From Symbiodinium natans (Eukaryota > Sar > Dinophyceae > Suessiales > Symbiodiniaceae): DNA of 64,000 nucleotides. How positions within the stretch are numbered: the stretch's first letter is position 1; each line of letters starts with the position of its first letter. A program made the translations under genes and the position numbers. The notes below the pieces were generated by a model, which worked only from the letters and a program-made list of their open reading frames with translations, did not search any database and had not been told where the DNA came from. Positions 9,671 to 18,822 of this stretch are shown here, piece after piece. The DNA lies in NCBI GenBank assembly GCA_905221605.1, contig CAJNDS010000369.1:124001-188000 (forward strand), in the 5' to 3' direction.

Positions 9671-11432
9671 CTGCTGAGAACCCTGGATTAGCCGGGACGT
9701 ACTCCGTGGAGGATTCGTTGTCACTGCTTTCAGAAATGCCCACAAGGACCAAGCATGCAGCTAACCCGTGGTCGCAGAGTGGGCCTCACTTCGGTTGAGG
9801 GTAATCGACTCCCAAGTGAGAGTATGGAGTTTTGGTGGCAAACAAGAGAGCCAGCCGACTGTCTTTGGAACAATGGCTACGGCTGGATTGGAGAATGTCA
9901 AGTCTCACAATGGATAGCGGCCTCGTACATAATATCCTCACAGGCAGGGTGGGTTTGACCTGGTAGTCGGCACCTTGCCCGGCCCCCTGTCAGGCGCCTG
10001 TACCGGCCACCTGTTGAAGGTGTGTGGCGTGGGGTCACCGGTGCGTAGCGGCGATTTCGGTCGCTTAGCGTCCTCCAGCCTAAAAAGGGGTATGTTTGGG
10101 CAGGTACTTCACCTGTTCCTCCTGCTTGGCTCGTGTTGGAGATGTGTGAATCGAGGGCATGGATCCGTCAAGGTGAGATGACGAGAAAGTGCAGAATTGG
10201 GCCTCAATCAATATGGAACGGTCTATGGGGATTGACCACCCCGCTGGTAGAGGGATAGCGGCCTCTGAGAATCGGAGGGCATGGATCACCTCCCGGCAAA
10301 AGCCACAGGAAGTATGCCCTGTGCATGCAAGAGGCAGCCACCGTAACCAGAGTCCATGAAGCCTCGGGCCATGACCTGGTTTGAAGACATGTCCGGCCTC
10401 ACTACGGTTGAGGGGTGTGGATGGAAGCACTCAGGACATGCAATGAGACTCGTAGAACGAGCATCTGGGTCTACAGGAATTGACCTCCATTCGGTTGAGG
10501 GATAGCGACCTCCACGAACGAGGGCATGGATCACCTCCCGAATAGACAACACAGAGAATGTGCAAGCATACAGGCAATTTGCCTTGGCCAAAGTCTTCAA
10601 GCCAATGGCAACGACTTGGTCAAAACGACATTCCGGCCTCACTTCGGTTGAGGGTAGCGGTACGTCAAAACCGAGGACAAGGAATGAGAGGGGGAACTTA
10701 CCGCAGTTTCACCCCACAGTTTTAGTAAGCTTTTGTTTCACTTGAACCCACAGCCCCTTCGGGTGGCTACGCCTCGCAGCGTGCAGACGAAAGTTCCTGT
10801 CTAAGGACATGTTAACTTTGTTGTCCTGCATGCTGGCTCAGAGTTGTGTGTGTGTAGTGGTAGGAACTCCGTAGTTGTGCCTTGGAGGCTCGACGGGAGT
10901 GCTGCTTTAAGTGGGAAAGCCTTTTGAAGTGCTTGAGTTGCAGGGATGTGTGTCTGGAAGCTGTAGAAGTGACTGTGCACGTTTTTGCTTGCTTTAGGTG
11001 TAGTTGGGTAGGTCCCGAGAACTCCCACTGACGTTTGAGTTTGTTTTGTGGCTGTGGAGAACACGTGGCAGAGCAGAGTTTTCACCTGTGTGTAAAGAGT
11101 TTCACTGGCTTATGACTTTGGCTCAAGTCGTGAGAAAAAGAGGGTTCAGCGCGCTGCTGCTGTGTTTTCACAAACAAAGCTGAAAGGAAACCAAGGCAGT
11201 TTTTCATTGTTCATAACCCGTGTTTGTGGCCGATGGGTTGCGGCGGCCGCAATGACTCACGTGACTGCCGTGACTTTAAGCCTAAAAACCCGACCCTTAA
11301 ACCTGAAAATAAACCCTGGACACTTAGCTCCGTCGTCGGTAATGGGGCCATGTAATCCATGTGGCCCCCTGATTTGATGCCAAGCAGAGAGTGCTTCGCA
11401 CCCCCCATTTTGCCGTCAGGCAAAAAACCCAA

Positions 11433-12038
11433 GTTAAATTTCAGTGTGCCTTGAATTACTGTTTGGCCATTTTGGAAAATCAAAGATAAGAGAACACAAT
11501 TGAGGCTTTGTCAAAAAAAGTCGAATGGAATGGAAATTGAGACTGGGCGACTCTTACTCGTTCTGGGTGTGATGAGAGGTCAGTGTGATTGTTTTTTTTC
11601 GATGTCAACAAGAACTGCAAAAACATTGGTCTTTCTTTTTGAAACTTTGGAGAAATCGAGAAAACACTGGAAAGAAGCCAGAATCGTGAAACTTAGACAA
11701 TTTTCTTTAGATTCAGCAGCAGATTCACACACAGCAACATTTTTTGTTTTTTTTTTCAGTTTAAAGTGCCTTTGTCCGTCTAAACAGAATTTTTCTCTTG
11801 CTTTTGTTCAATGTTTTCTTTGTTTTGCAAGATGATCTCTCGGTAAGTTGCAAGCTGTTGAAAGAGAGAGTTCCAAGAAACCAAAACAGATCGTTCAGCA
11901 AGTTTTGGTAAGTGCTGTCAGCCCGGTAAGCTGTCGATTGACCAGAAAGACAGTGAAAAAAATTGCACTCGGAACCCAAAAGTCTCCATAAGAATGTGCA
12001 TGTTGTGGTCGGCTGTTTTCTCAAGTGTGCACATGCAA
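11433..12038. repeat. left half of a segmental duplication (partner of 25847-26472)
   Basis: From GTTAAATTTCAGTGTGCC onward this matches 25847-26472 with few substitutions and small indels. The match stops exactly at 12038, one base before the spliced-leader sequence. The last 17 bases, CAAGTGTGCACATGCAA (12022-12038), reappear at 24265-24281 directly after a poly(A) run. The segment contains no recognisable gene. Confidence 0.9.
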
Positions 12039-12060
12039 TCCGTAGCCATTTTGGCTCAAG
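12039..12060 (+). other. dinoflagellate spliced-leader (DinoSL) sequence
   Basis: All 22 bases match the dinoflagellate spliced leader: a D-class first base (T), then CCGTAGCC through GGCTCAAG. In dinoflagellates this leader is added to nuclear mRNAs by trans-splicing and is not normally encoded at genes. Here it is not followed by a GT donor but by another leader-like block, so it reads as a retroposed mRNA end and not as an SL RNA gene. Confidence 0.95.
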
Positions 12061-12075
12061 CCCTTTTGGCTCAAG
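12061..12075 (+). other. relict, truncated second spliced leader
   Basis: CCCTTTTGGCTCAAG matches the last 15 bases of the leader (CCATTTTGGCTCAAG) with one mismatch and follows the full leader without a gap. The leader contains CCGTAG. If an earlier genomic copy of the leader was used as a trans-splice acceptor at that AG, the product is exactly a new full leader joined to this 15-base remainder. The mRNA family therefore appears to have been retroposed at least twice. The GT that follows (12076-12077) could alternatively suggest an SL-donor site, which I consider less likely. Confidence 0.85.
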
Positions 12076-12463
12076 GTCGCGTCTGCTCGAGGTGGTTAAG
12101 CCACCAGGGAAGCCGTAGAAGGGGTGGGAGTCCATAGCTAAAGGTCTGGCTTTGCTTGGAACCTTACTCGTAGGTAGCGGCCCCTCTGGAACAGCCTGGA
12201 GGCGTGGGTGTGCTTGGTGCTGTGTTTGCTTTGTAGCTGGGGCCCCTTAGCATTGTGCAGTTCCTTGTGAGCGCCCGCTTGCAAGAAGAATCCAGAGCTT
12301 GGCTTTGGATTTCAGCTGTGGCAACACCGCAAGCTTGGTTTGCCCTTTAGTCTTTGTCTTGTGCACACTGACTGTTGGGTACGCCCGCTCCCAACCTTCC
12401 AAAGTGACGTCAACTGAGCCCTCAGCTGTCCTGTCACTCCGAAACAATCTTCTTATAGAGATT

Positions 12464-12519
12464 GAGAACGCCCGTTCTCTTTCTCTTTGTTAGCCGTTTA
12501 ATTGGGAACGCCCGTTCCC
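12464..12519. repeat. two perfect small hairpins with a CC loop
   Basis: GAGAACG-CC-CGTTCTC (12464-12479) and GGGAACG-CC-CGTTCCC (12504-12519) are each 7-bp perfect stems around CC. They differ at paired positions (A-T against G-C), so pairing is preserved. Imperfect relatives with the same ACGCCCG/GCGCCCG core lie near 12250 and 12380. All four fall in the leader-proximal part of the retroposed transcript. Confidence 0.75.
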
Positions 12520-12529
12520 TTCCGCAAGT

Positions 12530-12547
12530 ACATAGTTGTTTGTGTTT
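12530..12547. repeat. left target-site duplication of the nested insertion
   Basis: ACATAGTTGTTTGTGTTT here is repeated exactly at 18429-18446, directly after a poly(A) run. The left copy is followed by more Ts, so the exact 5' junction is ambiguous by a few bases. Confidence 0.85.
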
Positions 12548-12575
12548 TTTTTTTTATCCTGACTCCCCTATCGGG

Positions 12576-14072
12576 ATGGTCTCTCAGTATGCCAGGATTG
12601 TTACTCAAATGAAGTTTATGCTGCAGTCGAGTCTCCCCGCAGACCCACTGGGCGAGGACGATATGAGCCTACTGGAAGCCTGCCAAACCGCACCGGATTT
12701 CCCGCTGACTGGCGCGCCCACCACTTGGAGCCTTGTGACGTTTCGGACCTTCCTCATGAAGCACATAGGGTCCCTTAAACGCTTCTTCGGCGCTATCACC
12801 ACGGCTTGCTCCACTGGCCCCACATTTGGGATAGGTGTCTTTGTGACTTGTCGGGCTTCTGGATTCCTGTTTAGTAGCGAGGCAGGGTTTGCCCGAGCCA
12901 CCTCCTCCTTCACGAGAGGACTTGGGGCTTTGGTTTTCGTGGCGCCGCACTACTCTGATGGTATAGGTGCATGCTTCCAAATGGCGGCCTGCGCAACCGG
13001 AGGCCTGATTGAATGCGCGGAATATGTGCGCACACAAGCCAGCTTGTGGAGCATGGATGGCCCTGGCGTTGCAAAGGCATTACACAAGCAAGCCTTCCGA
13101 GAACGACCAGTAGCCAGCATCGTGCTGCCTGCGGAACGCAAAGTAGGGCTGGACCTTTTTGAAGCCCCACCCCTGCATCAAGCGTGGGCCTTGAAGGCCA
13201 CCTGGGGAGATAAGCGAGAAGTTCTTTACCGCACACTCAAGCAAGAAGGATGGGGGAGCCCCTCTTTCACTTCCAACTCCTATTCGGGCACCATTGCTAG
13301 TCTGCAAAAGCGCGGCTTCGTCCTGGAGCCCTTGCCCAATGCTGTGTATTGTGTCCCCTTCCAGCCGGTGAGGGAAGGAGATGGGGTCGCCCAGTACCTC
13401 ACCTGCTTGCTAGGGGATACCAGCATTAGGACGCCGCCCAAACGGGGATCTGCTCAACGCGCTGACCCGGCTTTCGAACACAAGGCCGGCATAATGCGAG
13501 CCCCCCGCGGTCTTCACCTCCTACCTGTTCGTACGGGTAAGGCTGCCTCCGAAACTGCGATTGATGTGGACTCTCCGGGAAACAGCCCTGTGCGAGCGAG
13601 TAGTCGCAGTCCCGACGTGGTAGCTGCTACTGCAGTCGAGGTTCTTACGCCGCTGCAGTCACCAGCCCAAAGCGAGGCTGTCACCAACGCGCGCCATGGT
13701 GAGCGGTGGGGTACACCATGGCTCAAGCCTCGGGCCGCGGGGGGCTCCATTGCGGCAGCTGTCAGCCCACCTCCGGCAGCTAAACGGGACGTTTCCCGAA
13801 CACCCTGCGGCACCCCAACGCGGGAGAGAGGACCACTGAGGAAGGAGCTTGCAACGACAAATCCTGCGGTTGTGCCGGCCGCGTGTCCTAGTGCTCTGGA
13901 TGCTTGTGTGACGACTCCCTCTAGTAAAGTTGCCCACAGGATCGGAGGGAGTAGCGCCGCCTCGTGTCCACCCCGTAGTGGAGGCAACATTAGGGACCCA
14001 CCGCCTGGCGTACGACGTCCACCCAGCCCCCGGACACGGCCCATGCACGCAACACTTCCGGAGGGGAATTAG
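12576..14072 (+). CDS. unrecognised protein, first segment of the nested element's coding region
   Basis: The frame opens with ATG at 12576 and runs 498 residues to TAG at 14070-14072. The first 270 residues look like a real folded domain: mixed hydrophobic segments, several Cys (VFVTCRASGF, FQMAACATGGLIECAEYVRT) and WALKATWGDKREVLYRTLKQEGW. The rest is rich in Pro, Ala, Ser and Arg. I know no family with this sequence. The last 40 or so residues overlap a frame-1 segment that looks equally coding, so a frameshift near 13960 probably ended this frame early. The original protein may have run to 16133, about 1180 residues. Possible roles, such as an ORF1-like RNA-binding protein, are speculation. 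Confidence 0.5.
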   Translation: MVSQYARIVTQMKFMLQSSLPADPLGEDDMSLLEACQTAPDFPLTGAPTTWSLVTFRTFLMKHIGSLKRFFGAITTACSTGPTFGIGVFVTCRASGFLFSSEAGFARATSSFTRGLGALVFVAPHYSDGIGACFQMAACATGGLIECAEYVRTQASLWSMDGPGVAKALHKQAFRERPVASIVLPAERKVGLDLFEAPPLHQAWALKATWGDKREVLYRTLKQEGWGSPSFTSNSYSGTIASLQKRGFVLEPLPNAVYCVPFQPVREGDGVAQYLTCLLGDTSIRTPPKRGSAQRADPAFEHKAGIMRAPRGLHLLPVRTGKAASETAIDVDSPGNSPVRASSRSPDVVAATAVEVLTPLQSPAQSEAVTNARHGERWGTPWLKPRAAGGSIAAAVSPPPAAKRDVSRTPCGTPTRERGPLRKELATTNPAVVPAACPSALDACVTTPSSKVAHRIGGSSAASCPPRSGGNIRDPPPGVRRPPSPRTRPMHATLPEGN

Positions 14073-14645
14073 GACGGTTGAGGCATCACAGCCCCCTTGC
14101 GCTAAGTCTCCCACGGACTCACTTGGCTTGACGGAACCAAAATCGTATCTCCCTATGCCTCCCCATGGCCCGACGCCCATCCCCGCCAGGCCTGTGCCCG
14201 CTGTCCAAGCTCGCAAGGAAAGTCGGCCTCTCGTTTTGGACAAAGACGGCTCTCAGCATCTGGAACCACCAAAAGCCAAGCCTCGAGGGCCTAGCGAGCC
14301 CAGCGGCACCCGCGACCCCAGCGCCCCAGCCTGTGCACCCATCATGCAGAGCAACACAGGCTCGGTCTGTGATCTCATGTGGCGAGCACTTGCAGCGGGA
14401 CATCACTTTGGTAAGAATGTCAAACCTCGGCCCTACATGAGCCTGCGTGACTCGCAACACCTCACAACACACTGCCAGCAGCTTCGGGCATATAGGGCCT
14501 ATGAGGTGTTTTTGAATGGCATACCGAACCAGCTGCAAGACTCGGAGATGCTGATCGGAATCGCGGACACGCTACTGCATCTGCCTGAAACGTTTCCGGC
14601 GGGGTATATGACCCTATCATCACGCAGTGTCTTAGACTGTCGGGG
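13960..14645 (+). pseudogene. middle segment of the same coding region, in frame 1
   Basis: This segment is open from about 13930. The convincing part is 14340-14640, with a good mixed composition (SVCDLMWRALAAGHHFG, YRAYEVFLNGIPNQLQDSE, LPETFPAGYMTLSSRSVLD). After about 14645 the protein-like reading moves back to frame 3 (LSGALQHFDLAEMLECPAP). Two opposite shifts bracket the segment, so the three parts add up to one ancestral reading frame. Confidence 0.45.
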
Positions 14646-14648
14646 GCA

Positions 14649-16133
14649 TTGCAGCATTTCGACCTTGCTGAAATGTTGGAATGCCCGGCTCCGCAGCTGG
14701 ACAAAGCAAGGCTTTCGGAGTCCCTGGTGGGGTATGGCTTTCTTACCACTGCGCAGTACATCGCGGATCTTTTCTCTGCGGTGTCGGACTTGCCGAGTGT
14801 CATCAATGCCAGTTTTCCTGCAATGCTCAGCTATGCTGACCCAGATTATTGGCTGGGTGCACTTCTGCTCGCATTCGAATCCCACCAAAAAGGTCCCCTG
14901 GAGCGAACGGCCGGGCTGCCCATTGTTATTGGTTTTCCTGAATCTGACAATAAAATTACTGACCTGCAGATCAATGTGCCGCCCGCAGCCATGGTGGCCT
15001 TCTTAGCTGGCCGCGCTTATCGGTGTCCCAAGTGCCCTACTACCAAATATGTGATGGACGCGCACAGTGGACTGCCACAAGTCACTGGCCAAGCCTCCCA
15101 AGAAGCCTTGCAGGCATGGGCCGCAGCTGCTAAGCACACGGACGTGGAAAAGGCCAGGCTTGCCCAGCCCAACCTGAATACGTTCCTAGGCATCACGCTG
15201 CAGGGCACAGAGACACTTGGGCAAAGGCACTATCAAGAATTTAGGCCGGACCACCCCCCTGCCCATTTCCTTGACGCCATCCGGCTTGCCCTTGCGGCCT
15301 CGGTGGCCAACCAAAACATTGAACACTTTTGGTCAGTTTATAACTTGGAATGGCCTGACACTTCTCACAGAATGGCTGTTTTTCTACGGCGAGTGTTGCC
15401 CCTAGAGTGCTTGCTCTCCTCGCCTTTGGCTGCGCCGGTGGAAGTGAACACTGCGGCAGCCTCGCCGGCGGTCGTCAGCATCTCTTCTGAAACTAACGAA
15501 GGTTCTCCCTGCCCGATGGATGACATGTCGGATGCGGAGGACGAACCCGAGGCACAGGTGAATGATTGGCGCTTCTCGGAGCTGCGAACCACTGACCTTG
15601 CAGCTTTGCGAGAAGTGGATGTCTCAGCCCCTTTCCGACTGCCAGTCATCTTCGAAGCGCATTGGAAAGGGATCAGCACCACACCCACCAAGCATGGGCC
15701 AAAACGTCCCCGAAATGAGTGGTATGATGCAGCCACTGCTCACTGGGCTGCCATTACGGGGCTCATGCGAGCTAAACATCCAACCAAGCAGCGACTCAAC
15801 AGCTTCTGGTTTAAGATGTACTGCCATGGCACCTCCAAGGACCCTGATCCTTCGGCCCTACGTGCGGCAGTTACATCCTTCCCCTATCAGTATAAGGACG
15901 AAGGTGTTGTGCAGTACAGGCAAATCCAGGAAGCTGTCCGGGTGATGTGGCTCGCGGCCCAAACCTCAATGACAAGATACAGAGGTATCCCCATTCCGGA
16001 CGGCATCCCTGAGTGGGGGGTTGATGAGCAAGAGCTGCCTCCAAGGCAGGTCATGCCCAGCCGTACGCGTTCCCATACCACCTCAGATGGCCATCGCTCC
16101 CGGGGTCCGGACTGGGATGGCTCCTGGCAATAG
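14649..16133 (+). CDS. unrecognised protein, last segment of the nested element's coding region
   Basis: Frame 3 is open for 494 residues to TAG at 16131-16133. It has no ATG of its own at the beginning, consistent with being the continuation of the upstream segments. There is a possible zinc ribbon-like pair (YRCPKCPTTKYV) near residue 125 and an acidic patch (MDDMSDAEDEPEAQ) near residue 300. The C-terminal domain is rich in Trp and aromatic residues (WYDAATAHWAAITGLM, FWFKMYCHGTSKDPD). I do not recognise the family. No YxDD, DDE or endonuclease motif was found. Confidence 0.5.
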   Translation: MQHFDLAEMLECPAPQLDKARLSESLVGYGFLTTAQYIADLFSAVSDLPSVINASFPAMLSYADPDYWLGALLLAFESHQKGPLERTAGLPIVIGFPESDNKITDLQINVPPAAMVAFLAGRAYRCPKCPTTKYVMDAHSGLPQVTGQASQEALQAWAAAAKHTDVEKARLAQPNLNTFLGITLQGTETLGQRHYQEFRPDHPPAHFLDAIRLALAASVANQNIEHFWSVYNLEWPDTSHRMAVFLRRVLPLECLLSSPLAAPVEVNTAAASPAVVSISSETNEGSPCPMDDMSDAEDEPEAQVNDWRFSELRTTDLAALREVDVSAPFRLPVIFEAHWKGISTTPTKHGPKRPRNEWYDAATAHWAAITGLMRAKHPTKQRLNSFWFKMYCHGTSKDPDPSALRAAVTSFPYQYKDEGVVQYRQIQEAVRVMWLAAQTSMTRYRGIPIPDGIPEWGVDEQELPPRQVMPSRTRSHTTSDGHRSRGPDWDGSWQ

Positions 16134-16214
16134 ACAGCAAATTCCCATCTGAGGGCTCCTACTGACGCCATGCGAACGCGCCTTTGAGTCCCTTCATGGC
16201 ATGCTGCCTAGCGT

Positions 16215-16232
16215 GATGTGAGCCCTCACATC
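16215..16232. repeat. hairpin GATGTGAG-CC-CTCACATC
   Basis: A perfect 8-bp stem with a CC loop. An identical copy is at 16992-17009, a degenerate one at 17517-17534, and the box GATGTGAGCCCTCACA recurs at 30327 in the truncated copy. Confidence 0.75.
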
Positions 16233-17279
16233 TCCTCGCCGATACATGCCGCAAGACTACCTCGGGATATTCTTGGTTTGGCAACCCTCTCGTGGTCTAT
16301 GTCACGGATTGGACCGTGCTTGTCTTCTGTGTGCTCACAGCCTGCAGCTGTGAACACCCGTCTGTGTCGGCCCCGCGGTGTGCCTGTGGTGACGGGGGGC
16401 CTTTCTTTTGTGGTTGCTCCACTGGCCATCTGCCACGGACTGCCCTGGACCGGTCCTGCCTGGATGTTCCAGCTCTGTCATCGGTAAAACTGCCAATCGT
16501 CCTTTCCTCTGCCCCCTCTAGGGATGGCTCTCTGGTAAGGCTGCCCTGTCTTCCTCTCCTCTGCCCCTCTTTGACCGGGTAGGTGGCCGTTTCTGTGCTA
16601 TGGCACTGCAAGAACCCCTCGGCTTTGAGACCCAGCTGTCGCCCACACTTGTTGCCCCATCGCTCATCGCGGGACGAGACGACACTTGGATCACAGTGAG
16701 TCATGGCAATGCGACCCTCCCCTTTGTGGTATCTCGGCCGAATGACGACTCTGGAGAGGCCAATGCGGTGGTGCTGCTTCTCCCAGGTATTGGGCACTTC
16801 TACGTAGAGAATATGCACCCACTGCCCTTGCAAGGAGCCATCGAGCACCTGTGGAGTAACCTGGCCTTCACGAGAGCCATTCTCGCCTGTGCTTGGGTTG
16901 CTACGGGGTTCCCTGCCTGCTTGGTGTCTATCTCTGCTTGCGTCAAAGCAGCCATACATGACTACCTCCCCTACGGTAGGTGGCCAAGCGCGATGTGAGC
17001 CCTCACATCTCCTCACCGACGTCTGTCGGTTTGGGCATGGACGGGCTGATTCTGGGTATTCAACCCTCAACCCTCACCGGCCAAGGAGATAGTTGCTTGG
17101 CCTTGAGTGCGAAGTTTCGACTGGGGGACTCTCCCGCTTCCTGCGGGGCAGGTGGGGTCCCCGCCTGCTTGGGTTTACCTGATGGCTCTGATTGGAGCGA
17201 AGCAGTCAAGCCTGCTTTGGCCGGCGGACGAGCTCTTGTGAGTCAAAAGAACGTTGCGCTCTGTGCTCGGAGAGGCTCC

Positions 17280-17990
17280 ACTGGCTGACCACCATGGAGT
17301 ACTCTGGGCTGGTCCTACCCCTTTGTTCTTGCCGTTAAGTCCCCACTGGCTGACCACCATGGGGCAACTTTATACTTCGGAACACACAGGTTGACACTTA
17401 CAACGTTCCGTGCTGAGGCACGACTTTGCTCCACCTGTGATGGCGAAACTGTGAACCATCTCGTGAATGGCCTTGGCAGGTGCTGAATATATTCGCATTG
17501 GTGGCTGCATGACGGTGATGTGAGCCCTCCCGTCTCCTTACCGACGTACCTCGCGGGTTTGGGTGAAGGGACCTGATGCGTGCCGATGCGCAGGCCAGTG
17601 CTAAAGTGGCGTAGCCTTGTGCGAGATGCCTGGACTGGGAGGTCCCTCGGTGTCATTAAAACCCTGTGGCGTTAAGGGTTCGATAATTCGCCGTGGACTT
17701 TCCCCGTGGAATCGGTAGCTGCTGCTACTCTCGCCCCCCCTCTGACCGTGCACGGGCACCTCTGAGGGTGGGCCCTTGTGCGCCAGGTAATCGGTAGCTG
17801 ATGCTACTCTCGCCCCCCCCTCTGGCCGTGCGCGGGCACCTTCGAGGGTGGGCACTTGTGCGCCAGGTTGACTGGTGAACCCTGTGCTCGGAGCTACTCC
17901 ACTGGCTGACCACCATGGAGTGCCCTGGGCCGGTCTTGCCTTGATTGTTCTTGCTGTTAAGTCCCCACTGGCTGACCACCATGGGGCATT
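17280..17990. repeat. paired 20-mer boxes CCACTGGCTGACCACCATGG
   Basis: Boxes occur in pairs 50-80 bp apart: 17277-17296 with 17343-17362, and 17889-17908 with 17967-17986. They recur as pairs at about 29950/30017 and 30549/30628 in the truncated copy. The first box of each pair is followed by AGT, the second by GGGC, and the spacer between boxes (GTTCTTGC.GTTAAGTCC) is also conserved. Upstream of the first box is CGGAG(A)GCTCC or GGGGCTGCTCC. Confidence 0.75.
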
Positions 17991-18379
17991 TGCACATCTT
18001 TCATCCCCCCTAGGGAGTCTGACTTGCAACATCCTTTCGCCATTGAGTGTCGGTTGTCTGTCCTTGACAATGAGTACGTGATCCGAACCTTTTCTGATGA
18101 CCTCGGTTTGAATAACCGCTGTCGTACCAATGGCTACATGATGGTGGTTTTGAGAATCTGGCAATGTCGCAATTTGCGATTCCCCCACAAGCTCCGTGCT
18201 TCCTTGTGAACCGGGACTTCATTGACGACCTCGAGCACTGAGTCCGTGGGGTATCTAGTAGTTTAGCGCGATTGCTCGCTTTGTTTCTTCGGTGTCTGTT
18301 CTTTGGTGGTTTCGTGTTGTGTCTGGCGGGTTGTGTGCGCTGACTCTGTTTCACCCTTTTCGTCGAGCCCAACAAGACC

Positions 18380-18429
18380 GGCCTACTGTGCTACTGATGT
18401 AGTAAAGAGGCGCCAGAGGAAAAAAAAAA
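18380..18429 (+). repeat. 3' tail of the nested element (tail family, copy 1)
   Basis: GGCCTACTGTGCTACTGATG leads into TAGTAAAGAGGCGCCAG and then the A-run. CTAC-TGAT-GTAG can form a 4-bp hairpin with a TGAT loop. The same tail ends the outer insertion and the truncated copy, suggesting recognition by one retrotransposition machinery. Confidence 0.8.
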
Positions 18430-18446
18430 CATAGTTGTTTGTGTTT
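18429..18446. repeat. right target-site duplication of the nested insertion
   Basis: An exact copy of 12530-12547 directly after poly(A). Confidence 0.85.
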
Positions 18447-18729
18447 CTTGCGCGTCTGTGCAGTACGGATAGCTTCGGCGTAAGGTATCTGCACTATGTC
18501 GCAAGTGCGAATTCGCTTTTACCAAACCTTTTAACTTTGCGGTGCATGTGAAGATAGGAGCATGTTTTTGCCGCAGTCTGAGATCAATGTTTACCTTTTG
18601 AACGCCGTGCATCATTCTCGAATGGCCCAAACGCACTCGTCAGGCCCACCCGGCTGAGGGCGCTACATGTTGCTTGTGTTGGTTTTGCCGTTGTGGACGG
18701 GGAAGGTGGGTGTTTGTTTGTTTGTGCGC

Positions 18730-18822
18730 TTCCCTTGGTTAGTAAGAGCGAGAACGCCAAGGAAGTGCTTTGCGCATTGCGCGGGCCTTTGTCTGCTAGT
18801 AAGAGCGAGAACGCAGCAAAGG
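18730..18822 (+). repeat. constant-loop hairpins, copies 6 and 7
   Basis: Copy 6 has CTTCC(C)TTGG/CCAAGGAAG around TTAGTAAGAGCGAGAACG. Copy 7 has CCTTTG(T)CTGC/GCAGCAAAGG around TAGTAAGAGCGAGAAC. Here the stems are long (9-10 bp) and entirely different in sequence, while the loop is the same. Confidence 0.75.

Larger units (their letters stand above)
6030..10665. repeat. dispersed 20-27-bp palindromes, consensus TTCGGCCTCGC-N-GCTGAGGGAA
   Basis: About twenty copies share CGGCCTCGC on the left and GCTGAGGG on the right, so CCTC pairs with GAGG and often TTC with GAA. The 2-6 bases in the middle vary and commonly extend the pairing. Clear copies lie near 6035, 6670, 7397, 7671, 7798, 8100, 8152, 8213, 9080-9104, 9111, 9190, 9420, 10391 and 10632. 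Copies after about 8200 shift to CGGCCTCAC...GGTTGAGGG, a paired substitution that keeps a stem. They are not in tandem and their spacing is irregular. Function is unknown. Confidence 0.7.
5961..11432. other. gene-poor accessory DNA with short palindromes and LTR-like fragments
   Basis: I recognise no protein in this 5.5 kb. A 156-residue plus-strand frame (8378-8845) and an overlapping minus-strand frame (8531-8926) show no known motif, and nothing decides between them. What the stretch does hold is (i) about twenty short palindromes built on CCTCGC...GCTGAGG, (ii) five hairpins with a constant TAGTAAG-type loop, (iii) LTR-like blocks, and (iv) a local duplication around GAGGGCATGGATCACCTCCC (about 10278 and 10521). 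Confidence 0.6.
16134..18379 (+). other. long 3' region of the nested element, with repeated boxes
   Basis: This is mostly non-coding. It holds three copies of a GATGTGAG-box, two of them perfect hairpins, and two pairs of the 20-mer CCACTGGCTGACCACCATGG. It also has a 110-bp direct repeat (17708-17760 and 17789-17850, core GGTAGCTG-TGCTACTCTCGCCC). An ATG frame at 16600-16998 (132 residues, with NDDSGEANAVVLLLPGIGHFYVENM) could be a small second protein. The related copy near 30140-30180 keeps part of this (CCGAATGACTCTGGAGAGGC) but with internal deletions, so coding constraint is not evident. Confidence 0.5.
12548..18428 (+). mobile_element. nested 5.9-kb poly(A) retroelement
   Basis: The element is bounded by the 18-bp duplication ACATAGTTGTTTGTGTTT and ends in an A-run (18420-18429). 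Its first ATG (12576) is 28 bases inside the left junction. It contains a broken coding region to 16133, a possible small second frame at 16600-16998, and a long 3' region with repeated boxes and a terminal hairpin tail (18380-18416). The same 3' region is found in a 5'-truncated copy at 29933-31100. No spliced leader is visible at its 5' end. With no recognisable polymerase it may be non-autonomous, or its proteins may be too diverged for me to see. Confidence 0.8.

Noticed and set aside
11113-11125. CTTTGGCTCAAG as a possible further relict spliced leader
   Set aside because: Only 11-12 bases match and no insertion boundary or second leader copy is near.
12039-12077. A functional SL RNA gene
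   Set aside because: The full leader is followed by a second partial leader and not by a GT donor, and it begins exactly at an insertion junction with a target duplication.
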